Source: Flavobacterium sp.
GTDB lineage: Bacteria; Bacteroidota; Bacteroidia; Flavobacteriales; Flavobacteriaceae
Assembly (NCBI GenBank): GCA_030682755.1
Contig: JAUXNR010000900.1
Coordinates: 1 to 11,985, forward strand
Direction of reading: 5' to 3'
Length of the DNA: 11,985 bases
Both the position numbers and the translations under genes were made by a program. Positions within the stretch are counted from its first letter, which is position 1; every line of letters begins with the position of its first letter. Below are positions 1 to 7,391 of the stretch, one piece after another. The notes beneath the pieces are model-generated. The model did not search any database and was not told where the DNA came from. It saw only the letters and a program-made list of their open reading frames with translations.

Positions 1-117
1 GAAGGGTCTTATTCTTTCAAGCTTACAGATTATGATATTACGCCACCCACAGCTTTGATGGGTACTGTAAAAACAGGTAATGATGTAAAAATCAGCTTCA
101 CATTAAAATTTAAATAA
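1..117 (+). CDS. YceI-like family protein, C-terminal end only (5' part outside window)
   Basis: Only the last 38 codons are present, ending in TAA at 115-117 with a second in-frame TAA directly after. The tail carries a DYDITPP motif followed by an alternating hydrophobic strand that ends KISFTLKF. This closely parallels the C-terminus of the complete gene at 1446-1970 (DFDLTPP, then KLSVSLF), so the two look like paralogues. YceI proteins have a lipocalin-like beta-barrel that binds isoprenoid or other lipophilic molecules and are usually exported to the periplasm. The stop lies 30 nt before the beta-barrel gene with no terminator between, so the two are probably co-transcribed. The family call for this fragment rests mainly on similarity to its downstream paralogue; the substrate is unknown. 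Confidence 0.7.
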   Translation, partial: EGSYSFKLTDYDITPPTALMGTVKTGNDVKISFTLKFK

Positions 118-147
118 TAATAAAATCAACCTCTAATTAAATCAACA

Positions 148-1434
148 ATGAAAAATTTATTTACAATCGCACTTGTACTGGTAAGTACATTAGCAATCGC
201 ACAAAAACAACAATATCAATTAGATAACTGGCGGCCATATGATAAAACAGGATTGTCAATGTTTGAAGCTCCAAAAGATACGGTCACAACTTTTGATCAA
301 GTAAAAGTTAGAATTGGCGGGGCATTTGCACTTCAATATCAAGCGTTAGATCATGAAAACAACGCAGATCCGGTGTTGAATTCAAATAATGTTAACACCA
401 ATCAATTGGCTAATCTTGGAAACAATTTTAATTTGGCAACTGCAAATTTAGATATTGATGTAGCACTTTATGACGGTGTAAATTTACACTTACGTACGTA
501 TCTATCTTCTCGTCACCATCCTGAACCTTATGTAAAAGGGGGTTATATTCAATTTGATAAATTAGAATTCATCCGTCCGGGTTTTATGGAAGAAGCTATG
601 AAATATATAACTATCAAAATTGGACATATGGAAAATAATTATGGTGATGCTCATTTCAGACGTTCTGATAATGCTCAAGCTTTATACAATCCGTTTGTTG
701 GAAATTATATCATGGATGCTTTTACAACAGAAGTTGGTGCAGAAGTTTATTATAGAAGAAATGGTTGGATTGGTATGCTAGGAGCCACAAACGGCAAATT
801 GAATCAAACTACAAATGCTCCCGGCGTTACAAGTCCTTCTGTGATGGCAAAAATTGGTTATGACAAACAACTTACAGAAGATTTCAGATTCAGATTAACT
901 GGATCAGTTTATAATACAGCTCAATCTGCAAGAACTTATCTTTGGGGTGGTGACAGAGCCGGTTCAAGATATTATTTTGTAATGGAAAACACTTTAGCTA
1001 CATCTTCAGCAAATTATTCTTCTGGATTAGTTAATCCTGGCTTTACTAATGAGTTGACCGCTATAATGATTAACCCATTTTTGAAATATAAAGGTTTTGA
1101 GTTTTTTGGAATGTATGAAACTGCAAACGGAAAAACAAAAGCTGAAACCGATGAGAGAAACTTTCAACAACTTGGAGCAGAATTAATTTATCGCTTTGGT
1201 AAAAACGAGAATTTATATGTAGCCGGTAGATATAACAATGTTTCTGGAGAAACGGTTACCAATGATAATGTTGATGTAACTCGATTCAATTTTGGTGGCG
1301 GATGGTTTATGACAAAAAACATCTTGATGAAGTTTGAGTATGTAAATCAAAAATATGACGGTTATGCAAAAACCAACATTTTAAACGAAGGAAAATTTAA
1401 TGGATTTGTTGCAGAAGCGGTAATTTCATTCTAA
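148..1434 (+). CDS. Outer-membrane beta-barrel (porin-like) protein
   Basis: The 428-residue product starts with a typical signal peptide: Lys at position 3, a hydrophobic core at about 4-17, and an Ala-Ile-Ala-Gln cleavage region near 16-19. The mature part alternates polar and aromatic or hydrophobic residues, as in amphipathic beta strands, with Gly/Asn-rich turns. It ends in Phe (AVISF), the usual C-terminal signal of outer-membrane barrels. Strands such as KIGHMENNYGD and the Tyr/Arg-rich segment after it resemble the phosphate-selective porin O/P-like group of Bacteroidetes porins, but I cannot assign a subfamily. It lies between two YceI-like genes, 30 nt after one and 11 nt before the other, so a joint role in envelope transport of a small or lipophilic solute is plausible. 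The substrate cannot be read from sequence. The ATG at 148 is the only start that keeps the signal peptide. Confidence 0.8.
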   Translation: MKNLFTIALVLVSTLAIAQKQQYQLDNWRPYDKTGLSMFEAPKDTVTTFDQVKVRIGGAFALQYQALDHENNADPVLNSNNVNTNQLANLGNNFNLATANLDIDVALYDGVNLHLRTYLSSRHHPEPYVKGGYIQFDKLEFIRPGFMEEAMKYITIKIGHMENNYGDAHFRRSDNAQALYNPFVGNYIMDAFTTEVGAEVYYRRNGWIGMLGATNGKLNQTTNAPGVTSPSVMAKIGYDKQLTEDFRFRLTGSVYNTAQSARTYLWGGDRAGSRYYFVMENTLATSSANYSSGLVNPGFTNELTAIMINPFLKYKGFEFFGMYETANGKTKAETDERNFQQLGAELIYRFGKNENLYVAGRYNNVSGETVTNDNVDVTRFNFGGGWFMTKNILMKFEYVNQKYDGYAKTNILNEGKFNGFVAEAVISF

Positions 1435-1445
1435 TTATAAAAAAG

Positions 1446-1970
1446 ATGCGTGTTTTTGGTCTCATATTAGCAGCAACAGTAACACTGTTTTCAACACCTA
1501 AAGAATATCTGTTGGTAAGTACAAAACAGTTTACTGTTCAAGGTACTACTTCAATTGGAGGTTTTGAGTGTAACTATGATATGACAACTAAAGACACGCT
1601 GTTTTTAAATCAGGCAAACAAATCAAATAAAATTTCACACTTCATACCTGTCAAAAAGTTTGGATGTGGGAATTTTATTTTGAATAGCGATTTTAGAAAA
1701 ACGCTGAAAGAAAAAGAGTTTCCTCAAATACGAATTGAATTGTCAAACTTCAAGAATTCAAGAGATAATTATTATTGTGATTTGACTCTAAATCTAGTGG
1801 GAAAACAAAAAGTTTACAGAAATCTTCCCTTGAAATTTGAAGACAATCGATTGAATGGCAGTATAACGCTTAACTTTAGCGACTTTGATTTAACACCGCC
1901 AAAGAAAGTTGGCGGAATGATTAAGGTTAACGAAGAAATAAAGTTATCTGTGAGTTTATTTACTGAGTAG
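1446..1970 (+). CDS. YceI-like family protein, probably exported
   Basis: The 174-residue product has a short hydrophobic N-terminus (about residues 3-15) consistent with a signal peptide, though the cleavage site is unclear. The body fits the YceI fold: an opening strand (KQFTVQGTTSIGGF, 27-40), a central segment with FRKTLKEKEFPQIRIEL at about 83-99 that resembles the family's 'aspartate-rich helix then P-x-I-x-F' region, and a C-terminal DFDLTPP (146-152) with a final beta strand. Cys42, Cys74 and Cys111 could form a disulphide if exported. It begins 11 nt after the barrel gene and ends just before a strong hairpin, so it is the last gene of this operon. YceI proteins are lipocalin-like binders; the ligand is unknown. 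The sequence is divergent, and an annotator could call it hypothetical. Confidence 0.7.
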   Translation: MRVFGLILAATVTLFSTPKEYLLVSTKQFTVQGTTSIGGFECNYDMTTKDTLFLNQANKSNKISHFIPVKKFGCGNFILNSDFRKTLKEKEFPQIRIELSNFKNSRDNYYCDLTLNLVGKQKVYRNLPLKFEDNRLNGSITLNFSDFDLTPPKKVGGMIKVNEEIKLSVSLFTE

Positions 1971-1984
1971 TGTTAGTTAAAAGT

Positions 1985-2021
1985 AAAAACCCCAAATTGA
2001 AATTTTCAGTTTGGGGTTTTT
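1985..2021. terminator. Bidirectional intrinsic terminator between convergent genes
   Basis: The left arm AAAAACCCCAAA (1985-1996) pairs perfectly with TTTGGGGTTTTT (2010-2021). The helix can continue inward through a T-G wobble and TGA/TCA pairs to a 5-nt loop at about 2001-2005. The T-run lies at 2017-2022 on the plus strand, and the A-run at 1985-1989 supplies the U-tract on the minus strand. It lies 14 nt after the YceI-like stop and ends 3 nt from the stop of the opposing AsmA-like gene, so it can serve both. Confidence 0.9.
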
Positions 2022-2024
2022 TAT

Positions 2025-4634
2025 TTAGTTGTCTTTTTTCTTGGGTTTAAGTAAATTGTTTAAACCTTCTTTAACTTTGTCTTTAACCGCATCTTCTGTT
2101 TTTGCTTTTACTTCTTCCGTTGTTGCGGGAGTTTTAGTTTTTGTGGTGTCACCGGGTTTTGTGTTTTGATTTATTAAATTACCCAAAGCCGAGGTTCCTT
2201 GATTGATTAATTTTTGTTTTTGTTGTTCTACCAATTGGTTTGCCAATTTTGTTGTGGCTTGTTTTATATCAGTAGAAATTTTTGGGCTGGAAAAATTACC
2301 ACCTAATAAAGCTGTTATAGGAATGTTTTCAATTTTTGCAGCATCAGCCGGCGAAAGTTTTGCAATCAAACTGTTTACTTCACTTCCCAGATATTTTGTT
2401 GGAACGTCAAATTTCACATTGTAATTCATTGTTTGATCAAATCCATGAGAGCCTCCAACATTAAGAGTAATGTCTTGGTATTTAATGTCAAAAGGTAAAA
2501 CATTTACTTTACCGTCTTTAAAGGTTAAATTGGTTTTTAAATCATTTAAATTGATTTTATTCAAATCAATGAAGTTTATATGACTGTCTAAACTGCTTAA
2601 CAATGTTGAATTGGAAGGATTTATGGTGGTTGATAATAATTGACTAACCAAATCTCCAGAAATTGATTTTAAATCAGGAGTCATTTCCACAGCATCTAAA
2701 TTTCCTGATAAATTGATTGTTGAATTTAATTTCCCGTTAATGATGTTGGCTATGGGAGCAATGTTTTTCATCATGTCTAACATCGTAAACGTTTCATTGA
2801 TGTTTACTTGCTTTAAGTCTAATCCCATGGTGAAAGTTGGCACTTTTGTTTTGGTTGAAACCGAACCATTTAATCCAATTTGGCCGCCAAAAATATTGGT
2901 TTTCATGTTTTCCAAAGTTACTTTTTCATCTTTGATGATTAATTTTCCGGAAACATCTTTTAAGGTTAAGTTATCATACAAAACAGTTGTTGCACTTGCG
3001 GTTACTGCACAATCTAAAAAGGCTGGAATTTTTATGGCTTCACTTGGTTTACTTCCTTCTTTTGCCGGTTCTGAAGTGGTCATAAAATCTGCAACTGCAA
3101 TTTGATTAGAAACCAAATTAAAGTTTCCTTTTAAGTTTTTATCATTAAATAAATACCCATAAAAATTTTCAATTACACCTGTAATTTTCATGTCACTTTT
3201 TCCGGTTTTTGCATCAAACTTCTGTAAGTTTAGTGTGCTTGGATTAAATTGAACAATCGCTTCATTGATGTCCATTCCTTTTCCTGCGTCATCGGTATAT
3301 TTAAATCCGGTTATGCTAACCAATCCGGCACTTTGAATGTTTTGGTAGTTTTCTTTTTCAACAGATTGCATGTCAAATTTTGTAGTGACATCTGCTTTTA
3401 CAATTCCGGTTAATGGTTTGTCCAATTGAACTGGATATGCTTTTGTTAAATTTGCTAAATTGATTGTCCCTTTTAAATCTGCATTTACTAAGGGATTTTC
3501 TGCTACGTTTTTAATTGTAGCTTTGGCATTGAAAACATCTTGATCAATTTTAAATGATAAGTTGTCAATGTTTACATACGTGTCATTCATGATGCCTGTT
3601 TCATTTTTGATTTTGGTGTCAATCACAATGTTTTCAACAGTTTTTGGCAAATCAGGATATTTAAACGAAGCATTATTTGAAGCAATAATAAGTTCAAATT
3701 TTGGAATAGTGTTTTCAGAATAGAGTCCTTTTGCAAATCCTTTTAATTCAAAATCACCAGATGTTTTGATTTTGTCTAAATCGCCTTTATAGGCTGATGG
3801 AATTAATCCCAAAAAGTTTTTAAAGGATGAGGTAGGTGTGAAAAATGTCAAATCATAATTTTGTCCTGCTTCAACCAATTGAATAAATCCTTTAAACTCC
3901 AAAGGCAGTTGATTTATCAAAGCTTTATTGTCTTTGAATTCATATTTGTTGTTTTCTAAATCAATTCCTAAAATAGCATCAAGATGTAATGCTACATTGT
4001 TCATGTAGTTGGTTTTATCCATATCCAGAGAAAGGTTGGCCTTGGTAAAAGTGCTTAAATCTAATTTTGATTCAGCAAAATTACCCTTTCCGGTATGTTC
4101 AATTTTGTCAACAACCATTCTGACTTTAGAACCTTCATCAAAATATACAAATTTTAAATTTTCAATAGCATAGTTTTGAATGTTTAACGCAAAGGGTTTG
4201 CTTTCGTCAGATTCCTTTTCTTTATCATCTTTTATGGCAATGTCAAAATTTCCAACTCCATCTTTGTTAATTAAGATATTAACCAAGCCATTTTTACTGG
4301 AAAATGATTCAATTTGCATGGCTTCACCTTCTGATTTAAAAAGTTCTTTGACAGACATTCTCAAATTAACTTCGCCGGAATAAAATAAAGTATCGCCTGC
4401 AAATGGAGCTTTATTAATTAAACTTAACTTGTCAATAGTGACATTTGCTTTAGGAAAGCTTTTAAATAAGCTAATACTAACATCTTCAAATGCAACAGTA
4501 GCGTCCACTTTTTCATTTATTGATTTTAAAACCAATTCTTTTATTTTGTTTTTAAACAAAAATGGAGTTGCAGCCAAAGCGATAATGGCTACTAACAAAA
4601 AAATACCGAAACCTTTTAAAACTTTTTTTAACAT
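2025..4634 (-). CDS. AsmA-like family inner-membrane-anchored envelope protein
   Basis: The 869-residue product has a single N-terminal membrane segment (about residues 8-27) after a Lys-rich start. The KSFPKANVTIDKLSL stretch that follows (58-72) is typical of the AsmA N-terminal domain. The rest is a long succession of beta strands with DLKGTINL-, LNGSV- and KLNSTINLSGNLD-type repeats, as in AsmA/TamB-like proteins, which form elongated periplasmic beta structures linked to outer-membrane assembly and lipid transport. The C-terminus, about the last 45 residues, is a low-complexity Thr/Lys/Glu-rich tail ending in PKKKDN. The length suits the large Bacteroidetes AsmA-like proteins. The ATG at 4634 is chosen because the membrane anchor follows directly. 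The gene begins 35 nt after the transporter gene on the same strand, with no terminator seen, so co-transcription is likely. The exact role is not determinable from sequence. Confidence 0.85.
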   Translation of the reverse strand: MLKKVLKGFGIFLLVAIIALAATPFLFKNKIKELVLKSINEKVDATVAFEDVSISLFKSFPKANVTIDKLSLINKAPFAGDTLFYSGEVNLRMSVKELFKSEGEAMQIESFSSKNGLVNILINKDGVGNFDIAIKDDKEKESDESKPFALNIQNYAIENLKFVYFDEGSKVRMVVDKIEHTGKGNFAESKLDLSTFTKANLSLDMDKTNYMNNVALHLDAILGIDLENNKYEFKDNKALINQLPLEFKGFIQLVEAGQNYDLTFFTPTSSFKNFLGLIPSAYKGDLDKIKTSGDFELKGFAKGLYSENTIPKFELIIASNNASFKYPDLPKTVENIVIDTKIKNETGIMNDTYVNIDNLSFKIDQDVFNAKATIKNVAENPLVNADLKGTINLANLTKAYPVQLDKPLTGIVKADVTTKFDMQSVEKENYQNIQSAGLVSITGFKYTDDAGKGMDINEAIVQFNPSTLNLQKFDAKTGKSDMKITGVIENFYGYLFNDKNLKGNFNLVSNQIAVADFMTTSEPAKEGSKPSEAIKIPAFLDCAVTASATTVLYDNLTLKDVSGKLIIKDEKVTLENMKTNIFGGQIGLNGSVSTKTKVPTFTMGLDLKQVNINETFTMLDMMKNIAPIANIINGKLNSTINLSGNLDAVEMTPDLKSISGDLVSQLLSTTINPSNSTLLSSLDSHINFIDLNKINLNDLKTNLTFKDGKVNVLPFDIKYQDITLNVGGSHGFDQTMNYNVKFDVPTKYLGSEVNSLIAKLSPADAAKIENIPITALLGGNFSSPKISTDIKQATTKLANQLVEQQKQKLINQGTSALGNLINQNTKPGDTTKTKTPATTEEVKAKTEDAVKDKVKEGLNNLLKPKKKDN

Positions 4635-4669
4635 GAGTATGATTTTTTTATTTGGGTGCTTTATTTTTA

Positions 4670-5359
4670 TTAATCTAATATTAATTCTCCGCCTCTTTTT
4701 AACTTAAAACGTTTTAGAAACCAATATACGGCCACATATAAAATGGGAGTATCTAAAGCAGCAATAATCACTTTGAACAGAAAACCACTCAGCAATAAGC
4801 CACTAAACATTTCCCACGGAAGAATCTTGAAGTTACATAGCAAAAATAATACCGTAAATGTATCTATAAACTGTGATGTGAAGGTTGAAAAATTATTTCG
4901 CAACCACAACATTTTTCCTTTTGTAATTCGTTTCCAAAAATGAAATATATAAATGTCAATGTATTGAGCGGCTAAATAAGCAATCATTGATGCCAAAACC
5001 GCTAATGCCGTTTGACCAAACACTTTTGTAAAGAGTGCGTTGTCAATGGGAGAGTTTTCAATTGCAGGAACAGCATTGGCAACATAAATAATTCCTAATG
5101 AAAAAACTGAGGCAAAAATACCCGCTGTAACCACTTGGTTTGCTTTTTTTCTTCCATAAACTTCAGAGATAATATCAGTAATCAAAAAAGTTATAGGATA
5201 GGGAAGAATGCCAACAGAAATTTCAAAGCGGTACCACCCAAAAAAGTCCCAATAAAAAAATTTCTGAAATATTAAATTTGACACCACTAAAGAAGCAATA
5301 AATAAAGCTCCTAAAATCATGTAAATTTTGAAGGCCAACAAACGGTCTTTTGTTTCCAA
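4670..5359 (-). CDS. VUT/YhhQ family transporter (probable queuosine precursor importer)
   Basis: This is a multi-pass membrane protein of the DUF165/VUT family, whose studied member E. coli YhhQ imports the queuosine precursors preQ0 and preQ1. Numbered from the TTG start at 5359 (229 residues), the signature LPYPITFLITDIISEVYG lies at 52-69, and RNNFSTFTSQFIDT at about 154-167 is the conserved late motif; some six hydrophobic segments are visible. The open frame extends upstream to a TTG at 5458, but that part overlaps the sppA terminator and encodes a Phe-rich stretch unlike the family, so I reject it. The alternatives are TTG at 5338 and ATG at 5320, which would remove the charged residues before the first membrane helix. 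Family assignment is strong; the exact start is uncertain and the substrate is inferred. Confidence 0.82.
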   Translation of the reverse strand: METKDRLLAFKIYMILGALFIASLVVSNLIFQKFFYWDFFGWYRFEISVGILPYPITFLITDIISEVYGRKKANQVVTAGIFASVFSLGIIYVANAVPAIENSPIDNALFTKVFGQTALAVLASMIAYLAAQYIDIYIFHFWKRITKGKMLWLRNNFSTFTSQFIDTFTVLFLLCNFKILPWEMFSGLLLSGFLFKVIIAALDTPILYVAVYWFLKRFKLKRGGELILD

Positions 5360-5370
5360 GCTTTTTTTAA

Positions 5371-5378
5371 CAAATTTA
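5371..5378 (-). promoter_or_regulatory. Possible -7 element upstream of the VUT transporter gene
   Basis: The minus strand reads TAAATTTG, an exact match to the Bacteroidetes TAnnTTTG -7 consensus. It lies 11 nt upstream of the preferred TTG start at 5359 and after the sppA terminator. No TTG-like -33 element lies at the usual 17-23 nt spacing, and such matches arise by chance in AT-rich DNA, so this is tentative. Confidence 0.3.
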
Positions 5379-5427
5379 ATAAAATGAGTCGTACCTCTTG
5401 TTAATGAAAAATTAAAAAAAAGGGCAT

Positions 5428-5467
5428 AAAAAAACCTCTTATCGAATTTATGAAACAAGAGGCTTTT
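5428..5467 (-). terminator. Intrinsic terminator of sppA
   Basis: On the minus strand, AAAAGCCTCTT (5467-5457) pairs with AAGAGGTTTTT (5440-5430): six perfect CCTCTT/AAGAGG pairs, one G-T wobble and four A-T pairs around a 16-nt loop. A run of seven T follows the AAGAGG arm. It starts 16 nt after the sppA stop codon and separates sppA from the downstream transporter gene. Confidence 0.82.
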
Positions 5468-5483
5468 GTCTGTTATTTAGAAT

Positions 5484-7253
5484 TTATTTTATTCTTATCT
5501 CATAAGGCATTAATGCTTGAACACCTTTTTGTTGATTCATCTTTTTTATTTGTTGTAAAGTTTGATAAGCCTCAACTCCAATTTCTTCCTTAATGTAGGC
5601 TTCTTTTGATTTTGCAAAAGGTAATGAATTGGCTTCATTTAAAAACTCCATAAAATTTTTATCAAACTCAGGGAGGTTTTGAACTTTATACTTTTTAATT
5701 TTTGCAAGTTTAGCCGCTTCTTTCAAAGCCGTTTCTAAACCACCTAGTTGATCTACTAAACCAAGTTCTAAAGCTTCTGTACCGGTCCAAACTCTTCCTT
5801 GTGCAATTTCATCAACTTGAGCAAATGTCATTTTTCTGCCAACCGCAACACGTGTCAGAAAAGTGGCGTAAACATTTTCAATACTTTCTGTAATTGTTGC
5901 TTTTAGTGTTGGATCAAGCGGTTTAAATACACTATAATTGTTTGCATTTTCATGTGTTTTGATGATGCTTGTATTGATGCCAATTTTTTTAGAAAGCTCT
6001 GTCATGTTTGGAATGGCACCAAAAACACCAATTGAACCTGTTATTGTTGTGGGTTCAGCAATTATTTTATCGGCGTTACAAGCAATATAATAGCCTCCTG
6101 ATGCAGCCACATTACCCATGGAAACAACAACCGGTTTTGATTTTTTTGCAATTTCAATTTCTCTCCAAATTAATTCTGACGTCAAAGCACTTCCGCCCGG
6201 ACTATCCACTCGAAGCACAATGGCTTTTACATTTTTATCTTTTCGTGCCTCAATTATAGCTTTTCTCATGGAGCCTTCGCCAATGATTGTTACGTCTCCT
6301 TCGCCACCAAGAATTTCGCCTTGAGCATAAATGATTGCAATTTTATCTTTTGTGCTGACCTTTGATGGTTTAGTTAGAAAATTTTGAGCGTAATCTGCAA
6401 TTTCTATGGTTTTATAGTCTTCATCAAAATCAACATCAAGAGCATGTCTGATTCCGTCATGGTATTCATCTTCGTAGCCAATCTTGTCAATTAATTTAGA
6501 TTTCAACGCTCTTTCAGGAGTTCTGGCGTCTAAATTTGTTGCAATTAAATTCAATGAATCCACAGCAATTTTTCTGCTTTTTGAAATGTCTTCAACGATT
6601 GTTGACCAAACGGAATTCAATAAAGATGTCATTTGTTCTCTGTTTTCTGCACTTATTTCATTTTCTAAAAACGGTTCCACGGCACTTTTGTATTTTCCGT
6701 GACGGATTACTTCCATTTTTACACCTGATTTCTCTTGTAAGTCTTTAAAAAATAAAATTTCAGAAGACAAGCCTTTGAATTCCATTTCACCAACCGGATT
6801 TAAATAAATGGTATCAGCAACAGAGTTTAAATAATAATCGCGTTGGGTTAAATAATTGGAATAAGCAACCACAAACTTTCCTGATTTTTTAAAATCAATC
6901 AATTTTTCTCGCAATGATTTTGATTGTGCTAAACCTAACATGGAGAAATTGTTAAGTATAGAAATTCCTTGAATTTTATCGTCAGTTTTTGCGTATTCAA
7001 TTGCGTTTAATACATCAATAAAGCCAACTTCATTGTTTTTTGAAAGCAACGAAACCAATGGATCCGTATATTTTCCTTTATAATCTAAAGCAATGTTTTC
7101 AAGGTTTAGCTCAATAACTGAATTTTTTTCAACTTTCACAATGTCTGAGTCGCCACCAAAAATTGCTCCTAGAATGATGAATCCGAAGAAAACCAACATC
7201 AAAAAAACAAATATTCCAATGACTGTAGCAATAATATTTCCTAAAAATTTCAT
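5484..7253 (-). CDS. sppA: Signal peptide peptidase SppA, 67K type
   Basis: This is a membrane-bound serine protease that degrades signal peptides left after protein export. The 589-residue product has one N-terminal membrane helix (about residues 7-33) and two tandem ClpP/crotonase-like peptidase domains, as in the long E. coli-type enzyme. The general-base lysine is Lys189 in HGKYKSAVEPF (185-195), matching Lys209 of E. coli SppA. The nucleophile is Ser385 in NVAASGGYYIA (381-391), preceded by the conserved DSPGGS (350-355) and followed by TGSIGVFG (405-412). Both catalytic residues are present, so it should be active. The ATG at 7253 puts the membrane helix at the N-terminus. The gene appears monocistronic: it has its own terminator downstream and diverges from the folK fusion gene across a 138-nt spacer. 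Confidence 0.95.
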   Translation of the reverse strand: MKFLGNIIATVIGIFVFLMLVFFGFIILGAIFGGDSDIVKVEKNSVIELNLENIALDYKGKYTDPLVSLLSKNNEVGFIDVLNAIEYAKTDDKIQGISILNNFSMLGLAQSKSLREKLIDFKKSGKFVVAYSNYLTQRDYYLNSVADTIYLNPVGEMEFKGLSSEILFFKDLQEKSGVKMEVIRHGKYKSAVEPFLENEISAENREQMTSLLNSVWSTIVEDISKSRKIAVDSLNLIATNLDARTPERALKSKLIDKIGYEDEYHDGIRHALDVDFDEDYKTIEIADYAQNFLTKPSKVSTKDKIAIIYAQGEILGGEGDVTIIGEGSMRKAIIEARKDKNVKAIVLRVDSPGGSALTSELIWREIEIAKKSKPVVVSMGNVAASGGYYIACNADKIIAEPTTITGSIGVFGAIPNMTELSKKIGINTSIIKTHENANNYSVFKPLDPTLKATITESIENVYATFLTRVAVGRKMTFAQVDEIAQGRVWTGTEALELGLVDQLGGLETALKEAAKLAKIKKYKVQNLPEFDKNFMEFLNEANSLPFAKSKEAYIKEEIGVEAYQTLQQIKKMNQQKGVQALMPYEIRIK

Positions 7254-7340
7254 AACGGTTTAATTTATTCTTGTTGAATTAGTAGCTGTAATCGATTTAA
7301 AGTTACAAAACTACAATTTTTAATTTTTTTTAATTTCTGA

Positions 7341-7374
7341 TTTGCAAAGATACTTCTTATCTGAAATAGTTTTA
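7341..7374 (+). promoter_or_regulatory. Candidate promoter of the folK-dNK fusion gene
   Basis: A TTTG -33 element (7341-7344) is followed after 22 nt by TAGTTTTA (7367-7374), which differs from TAnnTTTG only in the last base. Transcription would start near 7379, giving a leader of roughly a dozen bases before the ATG at 7392. It overlaps the possible sppA -7 element on the other strand, so the two divergent genes may share control DNA. This is a weak call in AT-rich sequence. Confidence 0.3.
7345..7352 (-). promoter_or_regulatory. Possible -7 element for sppA
   Basis: The minus strand reads TATCTTTG followed by CAAA, an exact TAnnTTTG match in a context common for flavobacterial promoters, about 91 nt upstream of the sppA ATG. 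A second exact match (TAGTTTTG) lies nearer the gene at 7313-7306. Neither has a TTG-like -33 element at normal spacing, so which of them is used is open. Confidence 0.35.
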
Positions 7375-7391
7375 GTTATTTTGTCAAACTT

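Noticed and set aside
2713..3105. 130-codon open frame on the plus strand
   Set aside because: It lies wholly antisense to the AsmA-like gene, has no recognisable domain, and its hydrophobic make-up is what the complement of a beta-rich, AT-rich gene gives.
4429..4707. 92-codon plus-strand open frame across the AsmA-like start and the 35-nt gap
   Set aside because: Most of it is antisense to the AsmA-like N-terminus; the apparent membrane segment mirrors the signal-anchor region. No promoter or start signal supports it.
5360..5458. N-terminal extension of the VUT transporter from the TTG at 5458
   Set aside because: It overlaps the sppA terminator and encodes a Phe-rich stretch with no family resemblance.
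6008..6748. Several overlapping plus-strand open frames inside sppA
   Set aside because: They are antisense to the conserved catalytic domains of SppA and overlap one another in different frames, as expected for shadows.
7254..7391. Search for a riboswitch or small RNA in the sppA/folK spacer
   Set aside because: The 138 nt are mostly A/T runs with no conserved riboswitch core and no stable hairpin; only promoter-like elements were seen.
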